20,583 nt of DNA from a virus. The DNA lies in IMG/VR virus record IMGVR_UViG_3300035698_028302, positions 1 through 20,583 of that record; one strand, 5' to 3'. The position numbers and the translations under genes were made by a program. The notes under the pieces were generated by a model that was given only the letters and a program-made list of their open reading frames with translations, was not told the origin of the DNA and did no database searches. This document shows, in pieces, positions 14,953 to 20,583 of this stretch (position 1 is its first letter; each line of letters starts with the position of its first letter).

Positions 14953-15147
14953 TTAAATTCCTATAAATTTTTTTAATCCAACAAAGATAGTTAAAATCAC
15001 CAACCAAATATATTGAATTTTTTTATGAAGTTTATAATCTCCAATTTTTTTCCTAATATGAATTAAATTATTATACATAAGAATATCTCTATCCATGCTA
15101 TTCATTTTTTTAAATTCAGGCAATCTTATATCAAGACCGTTTTCCAT
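14953..15147 (-). CDS. Small membrane protein (64 aa)
   Basis: This 64-aa protein has a polar helical first half (LPEFKKMNSMDRDILMYNNL, then IHIRKKIGDYKLHKK). One C-terminal membrane segment follows (IQYIWLVILTIFVGLKKFIG), with Lys residues on both sides. It begins 17 bases inside the end of the previous gene, with GGAGGAAAT before ATG. The shape resembles XhlA-type small phage proteins that have an amphipathic helix followed by one membrane span, but I see no clear match. It may relate to membrane association or lysis; that is only a suggestion. Confidence 0.65.
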   Translation of the reverse strand: MENGLDIRLPEFKKMNSMDRDILMYNNLIHIRKKIGDYKLHKKIQYIWLVILTIFVGLKKFIGI

Positions 15148-15538
15148 ATTTCCTCCTCAACTTTTTTTCAATATCATCACGAATTGGAATCTTTTCTTTG
15201 TTTTTAATTGCCTTAATTAAATCTTCTTTTGTAAATATTTCAATAATATCTTCTGCGGTTTTATATCCTATTCTTTTAATTTTTATTAACTCATTATAGA
15301 AATCTACTTTATCTTTTTTTTTACTAAATTGTTTTGTCTCTACCTTTTTTTTCCCGACTTTTCCCTCAGTAACTTCTGGTAACGATTCGTTACTTTTCGT
15401 TACTTTTTCAAATCCATATTTTAATCCAATTCCTTCAGGGAGATCAATAATTTCATTTGTTTTAACTCCAGTAAAACTATATCCAATAATTTCTTTAATT
15501 CTTACTTGAATAGGTTTTCCTTTATTTCTAAATTTCAT
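15131..15538 (-). CDS. 135-aa protein with C-terminal helix-hairpin-helix-like segment
   Basis: The chosen ATG overlaps the preceding stop as ATGA; an upstream in-frame start lies inside that gene. The N-terminal half is beta-like (KPIQVRIKEIIGYSFTGVKT, IIDLPEGIGLKYGFEKV). The middle is a Lys/Glu-rich linker. The C-terminal half contains NELIKIKRIGYKTAEDIIEI and FTKEDLIKAIKNKEKIPIRD, a pattern like helix-hairpin-helix units (IxxIGxKTAxxI). Similar small proteins occur near connector genes in phages, possibly as head-tail or decoration components. I do not assign a family. Confidence 0.6.
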   Translation of the reverse strand: MKFRNKGKPIQVRIKEIIGYSFTGVKTNEIIDLPEGIGLKYGFEKVTKSNESLPEVTEGKVGKKKVETKQFSKKKDKVDFYNELIKIKRIGYKTAEDIIEIFTKEDLIKAIKNKEKIPIRDDIEKKLRRKYGKRS

Positions 15539-15888
15539 TCTATCCTCGTGCATCCCTCTGGAGAACAAGACCATTTAATTCCTGCAGTTTGTGTATACAA
15601 AGGATATTCTTTTGGATCTGAAGGAGTTTCATCTTTTACTTCCTGCTCAACCTCAATTTTAACCCATCCTTCCTTGCAAACCTTATAAGTATCTCTTTCT
15701 AATTCTTCAGAATAATAAGTACACCTTGTTCCTAAACCAGAACTAATTTTTTCACAAAGTGCGACAATATCTCTTGACTCGCAATAATAAGCATCGTCGT
15801 CTTGAGAAATAAAATAAGTTGCTCCTCCGCCGATAAGCATAGCTAATGTAATAAATGCCCCGATTGTTAGTTTTGTTTTGTTTTCCAT
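15535..15888 (-). CDS. Membrane-anchored Cys-rich extracellular protein (117 aa)
   Basis: The N-terminal membrane segment (KLTIGAFITLAMLIGGGATY, about 6-25) is a signal anchor. It is followed by DDDAYYCESRDIVALCEK, GLGTRC, YKVCKEGWVKIE and a Pro/Glu-rich part, ending IKWSCSPEGCTRIE. The spacing C-x8-C-x10-TRC-x14-C-x2-GW-x-K-I is nearly the same as at the C-terminus of the 1574-aa protein. Both therefore probably carry the same disulfide-stabilised domain outside the membrane. It is coupled to the 922-aa gene by a TAATG overlap. Function unknown; a partner or anchor for the exported fibres is a reasonable guess. Confidence 0.7.
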   Translation of the reverse strand: MENKTKLTIGAFITLAMLIGGGATYFISQDDDAYYCESRDIVALCEKISSGLGTRCTYYSEELERDTYKVCKEGWVKIEVEQEVKDETPSDPKEYPLYTQTAGIKWSCSPEGCTRIE

Positions 15889-18656
15889 TATACCCTATGA
15901 ATATCTATTTGCGCGCTTGTTGGATGATCTCCGTAAGTTCCAGGGGTTTGCATACTTACAGTTGTTGAATTACTAATAAACTGTAATTTTATTTCATCTC
16001 CAGATGTCCATGAAGCCATTGTCCCTCTAAATATTGTTCCCACAGCGTTTTGTTTAGTTGTGTCTTTCTCAAATGTGCTTCCCTCTACTTCTGCACCATT
16101 CTTAATTAATCTAATTGCAACTATACTATCAGGATTTGCTTGGCTATCTATAAAGGAAAGTCCATAACTTATTTGATAAGTTCCTGTATCAACGATTGTA
16201 AAAGTATCGTTTGTATCGTCGCTATAAGTATGATTGATCCTTGCATTTTCAGAATCTTCATGAGTTTCAAAAGTCACATTCAACCAAACACCTTCTACAG
16301 CAGTAATTGAAACATCTGTATGAGTAGATAAATAACTTGGCAAATGAACATTTTCTCCAGTAATATTTGCAGTTGAATTTATTTCCCCTTCGACAAGTAA
16401 ACCTCCAGTAATTGTTATCCAACCATCAATGAGATTATCAATTATTTCTCCAAATCCCAAAGTGATCTTATCAAAAACAGATAAGTTTCCTTCAATATCT
16501 ACTTCCCCATTATTTAATGGATGAATATTTTCTACAGTTATGTTCTCAGCCTCTATGATCAGATTTCCAAGATAAGAAATTCCAGTTACATTTAAAGTAC
16601 CATCAATTACAACAGAATTATTAAAATTGCTTTCTCCTCCAATAAAAACATCATAAGTACCTCCTTCGTCATCTTGTCCAATATAAACTGTGCCATCTTC
16701 TCCAGGGTCTCCTGCACCAGATTCATCTCCACCTGACCCTGCAGGAACAAAAGTATGCCCACCTGCTCCTCCGTCAGTATCTCCATCAAAAGCATCAGAA
16801 CCATCTGCTCCTCCAATTAACAAATCTCCACCAAAATATCCTGTACCTGAACTTGATTCTCCACCTTCATGTCCTGTAATATAAAATGTTCCTGTTGCAT
16901 CAGTATCATCCTCGTCTGTTCCACTAATAAAGAAATCATGTGTAGGGTCATCCCCTAATGTAAGCCAAGCCACAATTTCATCATCATCTGATTCTCCACT
17001 TAATTCAAAGAGAGTAGATAATGTTCCGTTTACTATTGTTTTAATAATTAAATTTCCTACTTCTTCATTTACATCTGCATTATCTACAACTACTCTTATT
17101 TGACCATAATTTATTTGAGAAGCTCCCCCATCATAAAAATTAATTATTCCAAGATCATTATCAGCAGAAACAGAATCTCTTATTAAATTTAAAATACTCT
17201 CTCCATTGTTTGTTATATTAATTGAACTTGCATTAATATCTAAGACATTAATATTTGTTCCATTGATATTAGATTTAATACTTGAAGTTGCATTGTCCCA
17301 ATTATAAGCTCTAATTTCTCCTTGAATTTCTACATAATCATCAGTAGGATATGATTCATCTTCATCTGGATTAAGAACAATAAAATTTTCTGATTCTATA
17401 GATATATTTTCAGAACCATAAATAAACATTCCATCTTCATCATATTCAAAACAAAATTCTTCATTTGAATCTAAATCTGTTGTATCATTTAAAATACATA
17501 AACCTCCATAATTTAACAATCCCATAGAACTTCCATCATCACCATTAAACAACAAAGAACTTTCAAAATCTATTGTTGAATAATTACTTGAATAACCATC
17601 ATCACTATCATATAATTCCAAGTAACTAAGATTTAAAACCTTTCCACCAATTGATTGTATTAATTCTCCCCAAAGATTTATATCACTTGCATTAATATCT
17701 AAGACATTAATATTTGTTCCGTTAAGAATGTAATTTTGTAAGTCACTAATTTGAGATTCTGTTATTGTTGCCGCAGATAAATTAGAATCAAAATAACCCT
17801 GAAAGTCTGTTTCATTTGTCCAAGCATTTCCTAAAGTGGCAAAGTCAATAATCTGAGATGCAGGTATTGTAACGTTTGTCCAGTTCAACGCATAAATAAG
17901 GTTTATATTTGTTATGTTGTTTCCCCCCAAATCCAAATTTCCATTCCAAACCAACTCTCCAGCGACGAGTGTTCCTGTCACATTTAAAGTTCCATGAATT
18001 GTGGCTGAGCTCGCATTTAGATCTAACAGATCTACATTAGTTCCGTTTAAAATATAATTTTGCAAGTCTATTATTTGGCTTTCTGTTCCTGTGAAATTAG
18101 TCCAGTCTCTTGCAGAGATTGAATAAATAGAAAAATTATATCCTGTTCCATCAAGATTACTTTCTAAATTCGCAGCATAAAGATTAGTTGTATTTACTAC
18201 AATGAAATATCCTCCCTCTCCAGTAAAATTAAAACCTGTGCCATCTAAATTAGATTCTAAATTTGTTGCATATAAATTTATTACTTTTAAATTTGTAGTA
18301 TTTAGCCACCCTGAAACATTCAGATATGCTACATTATCTCCAGCGACGTCAACCCATAAATCTGCACAAGTCACTGAATCATTTAGTTGTGTGATCGCTG
18401 AACTTCCAGGACATGCAGAAGGATAATTTTGTAAACTATTCCAATCAATTGGTCCACCAATTCCTCCTGAAGCATTTATTTGAACAAAAATCCCTGTCGT
18501 TCCATTAAAAGTATTTGCAGAAATCCAATCCATATCATATAAACTATGCTGATCCCCAAGTTGATCATTAATCCATGGTTCTGTATATATTTCTGTTGCT
18601 GCACCAACTAATACTATAAAAAATAACGCCCACAACGCAATAAATATTTTTTTCAT
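15888..18656 (-). CDS. Secreted fibre-like surface protein (922 aa)
   Basis: The ATG at 18654-18656 has GAGGA 6 bases upstream and opens a Sec signal peptide (MKKIFIALWALFFIVLVGAA, then TEIYTEPW). Longer in-frame starts lie inside the preceding gene. The mature protein is dominated by N-x-S/T sequons (NGT, NAS, NVT, NLS) and short tandem repeats such as NLESNLDGTG (twice) and SDLQNYILNGTN-type units. A Gly/Asp-rich stretch at about 605-675 (DGSDAFDGDTDGGAGG) resembles a flexible stalk. The C-terminus, about 775-922, is a jelly-roll-like domain (FTIVDTGTYQISYGLSFIDS, GDEIKLQFISNSTTVSM). No anchor is visible. It is inferred to be an exported, glycosylated fibre or adhesin related in design to the 1574-aa protein. 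Confidence 0.8.
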   Translation of the reverse strand: MKKIFIALWALFFIVLVGAATEIYTEPWINDQLGDQHSLYDMDWISANTFNGTTGIFVQINASGGIGGPIDWNSLQNYPSACPGSSAITQLNDSVTCADLWVDVAGDNVAYLNVSGWLNTTNLKVINLYATNLESNLDGTGFNFTGEGGYFIVVNTTNLYAANLESNLDGTGYNFSIYSISARDWTNFTGTESQIIDLQNYILNGTNVDLLDLNASSATIHGTLNVTGTLVAGELVWNGNLDLGGNNITNINLIYALNWTNVTIPASQIIDFATLGNAWTNETDFQGYFDSNLSAATITESQISDLQNYILNGTNINVLDINASDINLWGELIQSIGGKVLNLSYLELYDSDDGYSSNYSTIDFESSLLFNGDDGSSMGLLNYGGLCILNDTTDLDSNEEFCFEYDEDGMFIYGSENISIESENFIVLNPDEDESYPTDDYVEIQGEIRAYNWDNATSSIKSNINGTNINVLDINASSINITNNGESILNLIRDSVSADNDLGIINFYDGGASQINYGQIRVVVDNADVNEEVGNLIIKTIVNGTLSTLFELSGESDDDEIVAWLTLGDDPTHDFFISGTDEDDTDATGTFYITGHEGGESSSGTGYFGGDLLIGGADGSDAFDGDTDGGAGGHTFVPAGSGGDESGAGDPGEDGTVYIGQDDEGGTYDVFIGGESNFNNSVVIDGTLNVTGISYLGNLIIEAENITVENIHPLNNGEVDIEGNLSVFDKITLGFGEIIDNLIDGWITITGGLLVEGEINSTANITGENVHLPSYLSTHTDVSITAVEGVWLNVTFETHEDSENARINHTYSDDTNDTFTIVDTGTYQISYGLSFIDSQANPDSIVAIRLIKNGAEVEGSTFEKDTTKQNAVGTIFRGTMASWTSGDEIKLQFISNSTTVSMQTPGTYGDHPTSAQIDIHRV
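17226..17261. repeat. 36-bp exact direct repeat, copy 1
   Basis: It is identical to 17685-17720 and encodes GTNINVLDINAS within the 922-aa protein. A more diverged protein-level copy (GTNVDLLDLNAS) lies near 18010-18045. Confidence 0.9.
17685..17720. repeat. 36-bp exact direct repeat, copy 2
   Basis: It is identical to 17226-17261 and lies 459 bases (153 codons) away in the same frame. Recombination between the copies would delete an in-frame block of the fibre-like protein. Confidence 0.9.
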
Positions 18657-18657
18657 T

Positions 18658-18999
18658 TTAATTCCTCGCAGCAACATAAGCCGTCGCTGTTGAATTTGAT
18701 TGTGTTGATGTTTTGCATCTCATATACGGATAAAATGTGTTATACCCATAATGATAAACAGCACTTCCATTTGTCGCAGTATAAGTTTTATCTTGAACAT
18801 CAAACCAAGTTGTTCCGTCGATACTTGCTTGAATTGTAAATGTCACAGCCCCTGTATTTGCTGCACTTGTTAAATACCAAGTAACTCTATTATACCATCT
18901 GCAATCAACCTTGTCTCCTGTTGTCGCGCTCGTAACCGCACTTAGATTTGTTGTTTCCTCTACAACTTTTCCTGCCCCCATCATTAACCTCTTTCCCAT
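18658..18999 (-). CDS. Small structural-type protein (113 aa), unknown function
   Basis: ATG is preceded by AAGGAGGAT, one of the best ribosome sites in the window, suggesting high expression. The protein is beta-rich: YNRVTWYLTSAANTGAVTFT, IQASIDGTTWFDVQDKTYTA and YPYMRCKTSTQSNSTATAYV. This resembles small beta-sandwich phage proteins (the pattern 'vtFtIqaSiDGttW.dv...t') that occur as decoration or fibre-associated proteins. It is the first gene after the terminator-like region and starts a new unit together with the 922-aa gene, 1 base downstream. The role as a virion component is inferred. Confidence 0.65.
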   Translation of the reverse strand: MGKRLMMGAGKVVEETTNLSAVTSATTGDKVDCRWYNRVTWYLTSAANTGAVTFTIQASIDGTTWFDVQDKTYTATNGSAVYHYGYNTFYPYMRCKTSTQSNSTATAYVAARN

Positions 19000-19009
19000 A
19001 TTATTTTTA

Positions 19010-19038
19010 ATCCTCCTTATTATTTAAATATTGATGTT
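19010..19038 (-). promoter_or_regulatory. Conserved 5' element, copy 3 (TATA-like box plus AAGGAGGAT)
   Basis: The minus strand reads AACATCAATATTTAAATAAT followed by AAGGAGGAT. With the bases up to and including ATGG it matches the element before the HNH gene at all but about 6 of 42 positions, with the same 21-base box-to-ATG distance. It follows a T-rich terminator-like tract, so it probably starts a new transcript. Confidence 0.5.
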
Positions 19039-19044
19039 CATTTA

Positions 19045-19107
19045 AAGTCCTAAGACTTCTTGTTTTTATTGAAATTAAAAAACAAGAAAAAAAATAAAAA
19101 TAAAAAA
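19045..19107 (-). terminator. T-rich tract with stem-loops after the 39-aa gene
   Basis: Just past the stop at 19109 the minus strand is almost pure T for about 30 bases. It then contains a perfect 11-bp inverted repeat (19057-19067 with 19078-19088, 10-base loop). An overlapping smaller stem, AAGTC-TTAG-GACTT (19045-19058), follows. The T tract fits archaeal poly-U termination; the stem after the tract is not the bacterial order (hairpin then T run). Confidence 0.55.
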
Positions 19108-19108
19108 T

Positions 19109-19228
19109 TTAGATTCCCTTCTGTTTCTTGTAAAGTTCTAAGTTGATTTCTAAAAGTTCCCACTCAGCAAATTGCTCTGGTGTTAAACCATGCGATTCTT
19201 TTTTTGGTTCAGATTTTTTCTTTGCCAT
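19109..19228 (-). CDS. Small charged peptide (39 aa)
   Basis: The frame starts MAKKKSEPKKESHGL one base after the beta-helix stop, and ends ELYKKQKGI before the T-rich terminator. It has a basic, Lys-rich N-terminus and an amphipathic helix (PEQFAEWELLEINLELYKKQ). The longer frame upstream lies within the beta-helix gene. Expression would depend on coupling, as no ribosome site is evident. Similar short phage peptides with a KKK head and one helix are common but of unknown function. Confidence 0.5.
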   Translation of the reverse strand: MAKKKSEPKKESHGLTPEQFAEWELLEINLELYKKQKGI

Positions 19229-19229
19229 T

Positions 19230-20249
19230 TTATGCTTGTGGATAACCATGAACTTGTCCGTAACCTGCAGCTCCATCTGAATTTGTTCCAACTACTGATT
19301 GTGAAGTTGTATCATCGCAATAATTACCCCACCAATCATCTGTTGTATCTCCAACACAATTTGTTTCAAATGCTGTTGCAACCATAAACCTATGTCCTCT
19401 AACTACATTATAAGAACCTTGAGCTGAACACGAGATTGTATTAATGATTGTTGTCAAACTTGCTCCTGCAAATTGATTGTTCTCAACTAAACAACTTCTT
19501 CCACTAAACACAAATCCATTTGTACACTTATCATCTACGAAATTATTTCTAATTATCATACGGTAAGTAACTTTTGCTGGTGTTTCTGTTTGTAGAACTG
19601 CTGTTGCAACTGATGTAAATATATTATTTTCAATAATTACATCTCCTGCTCCTTGAGTATGGATTCCTGCAAGCGCTGTTTCAGTTGTACTTCGAAAAAT
19701 ACAATTTCTTATTTGAGTTCCATTTGCAACCTTTGTACCATCTGCTGTCTGTGCCAAGTAAATTCCTGCTCCAGATGTTGCCCCATTTGGCCTAAATCTA
19801 ATATTTTCTACAACACAATCAATTGCATTGATAGTCAAGATTATTCCCTCTGCTGTTCCAACTGTCCACTTAACACCCTCTGGTCCATTACCCATTCCGA
19901 TAATTCTCAATCCTACTTGTGATGCTGCAATTGTTACACTTTCTGAATAATCATTTACGGGATTACTATCACTATCTGCATTAGCTGTTCCCTTAATCAA
20001 AATTGTATCATGATGTCCGCTTGCAGCTAAACTTGCTGCAACTGCTTCTGAAATTGTAATAAAGGCTTTATCCCAAGATTTTCCATTATCTGAAACTGAT
20101 CTTGCTGAATCAACATAATATGTTATTCCACCATTCATAATTCCGTTAACTCCTTTTGTAAAAGTCACATGCTGATCCCAATTGTATGGCCCATTTCGAT
20201 ATGGTGGACTTGCCGGGTTTCCTCCTGTTGCTTTTAATCCTTGTCCCAT
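19230..20249 (-). CDS. Right-handed beta-helix (pectate lyase-like fold) protein, 339 aa
   Basis: The start is taken at MGQGLKATGG because the longer frame runs inside the previous gene; no clear ribosome site precedes it. Residues about 43-70 (YYVDSARSVSDNGKSWDKAF, ITISEAVAAS) are the entry signature of phage and secreted parallel beta-helix proteins. HHDTILIKGTAN follows. The body then has rung-like repeats: CVVENIRFRPNG, TQIRNCIFRSTTETALAGIH, DVIIENNIFTS, MIIRNNFVDDKCTNGFVFSG and LVENNQFAG. This fold is typical of tail spikes or surface decorations that bind or cleave polysaccharide. No catalytic site can be named. It has no signal peptide, unlike the two giant proteins, and so fits a virion part better. 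Confidence 0.75.
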   Translation of the reverse strand: MGQGLKATGGNPASPPYRNGPYNWDQHVTFTKGVNGIMNGGITYYVDSARSVSDNGKSWDKAFITISEAVAASLAASGHHDTILIKGTANADSDSNPVNDYSESVTIAASQVGLRIIGMGNGPEGVKWTVGTAEGIILTINAIDCVVENIRFRPNGATSGAGIYLAQTADGTKVANGTQIRNCIFRSTTETALAGIHTQGAGDVIIENNIFTSVATAVLQTETPAKVTYRMIIRNNFVDDKCTNGFVFSGRSCLVENNQFAGASLTTIINTISCSAQGSYNVVRGHRFMVATAFETNCVGDTTDDWWGNYCDDTTSQSVVGTNSDGAAGYGQVHGYPQA

Positions 20250-20266
20250 TTTTTTATTGAGACAGA

Positions 20267-20583
20267 TTAGAAAGCAAAGATTACCAGTGTTCCTCCAGCT
20301 GTATTTGCTGCTGCACCTACACTTGTGAATGTTAAAACTCCTGATGCTACTGCTGTTGTTCCCAACTGTGTTCCTGCTGCTCCGCAAGGAACTGTTACAC
20401 TTCCTGCTGTTGTTTCAACAAAACCAAGAACTCCTGCACATTCATTTGCTCCGTAGTCTTTTAGATCTACAACCAATAAGTCTGTTCCCCAGACAAATGT
20501 TGCTGGAACTCTAACTTGAATCATTTTTACTCCCATTGCTGGAACTATGTCTTTTGTAACTACTCCTGCTGTTGTTCCGTCTG
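20267..20583 (-). CDS. Small structural-type protein, 5' end outside window
   Basis: The frame is open to the window edge: codons before the first ATG (20536) read DGTTAGVVTKDIVPA in frame. No ribosome site precedes that ATG, so the real start is probably upstream. At least 104 residues are present. The sequence (KMIQVRVPATFVWGTDLLVV, then GVLGFVETTAGSVTVP, ending TLVIFAF) is beta-rich and low in charge. It resembles small phage virion proteins that precede fibre or neck genes ('DGTxAGxxxxIDLxxYGxxxVxGVxGFV'). No family is assigned. Confidence 0.6.
   Translation of the reverse strand, partial: DGTTAGVVTKDIVPAMGVKMIQVRVPATFVWGTDLLVVDLKDYGANECAGVLGFVETTAGSVTVPCGAAGTQLGTTAVASGVLTFTSVGAAANTAGGTLVIFAF

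Noticed and set aside
16640-16850. Gly/Asp-rich stretch as a true collagen domain
   Set aside because: There is no regular G-x-y triplet register over any length. It is better described as a flexible Gly/Asp-rich linker.
17215-17725. Spaced repeats in the fibre-like gene considered as a CRISPR array
   Set aside because: There are only two exact copies, they are in coding frame, spacing is 459 bases, and protein-level diverged copies explain them.
15888-18677. Longer start MLLRGIK for the 922-aa protein
   Set aside because: It lies inside the preceding gene. The later ATG has GAGGA at 6 bases and begins a proper signal peptide.

Overview
The window is an AT-rich piece of a tailed-virus or provirus genome. 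It carries the head-tail neck, tail and fibre genes. Every gene I can support lies on the minus strand, so the operon reads from about 20583 down to 1. Genes are packed tightly, with ATGA, TAATG or few-base overlaps, and many have clear GGAGG-type ribosome binding sites. I see no capsid, terminase, replication, tRNA, rRNA or CRISPR sequence. The host is probably an archaeon, perhaps a DPANN-like lineage. Reasons: two very large surface proteins have Sec signal peptides and dozens of N-x-S/T sequons, T-rich tracts follow gene ends like archaeal poly-U terminators, and TTTAAATA boxes stand before genes. This is inference; a bacterial host is not excluded.

Layout in transcription order. (1) 20583-19109: the end of a small structural protein cut by the window edge, a right-handed beta-helix protein and a 39-aa peptide, followed by a T-rich terminator-like region. 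(2) 18999-15535: a 113-aa protein behind a conserved 5' element, a 922-aa secreted fibre-like protein and a 117-aa membrane-anchored Cys-rich protein. (3) 15538-8777: a 135-aa protein, a 64-aa membrane protein, a head-tail adaptor, a 1574-aa secreted fibre-like protein and a 204-aa neck protein. (4) 8777-6712: an HK97 gp10-type tail-completion gene interrupted by an intein with an HNH endonuclease domain, then a short GC-rich structured leader and a tail-terminator-like gene. (5) 6679-3404: tail tube with a duplicated core, tail assembly chaperone with a -1 frameshift extension, short tape measure, a 42-aa peptide and a distal-tail-like protein. (6) 3402-1: tail hub/tip protein, a 69-aa helical peptide, a free-standing HNH homing endonuclease, a 132-aa tail-tip/fibre protein and the first codons of a fibre gene that seems to start at ATC.

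The most notable points are these. The intein lies in a small structural neck gene, at a motif I recall as characteristic of the family, and it is out of frame at an A8 run. That run holds the same A AAA AAA heptamer that makes the tail chaperone fusion, so the gene could use programmed frameshifting, could be a coupled trans-splicing split intein, or could carry an indel. Two giant Sec-exported, glycosylation-rich fibre-like proteins sit inside the neck gene block, where cytoplasmically assembled proteins are expected. One has a duplicated jelly-roll module, and its C-terminal Cys/GW domain recurs in the neighbouring membrane-anchored protein.
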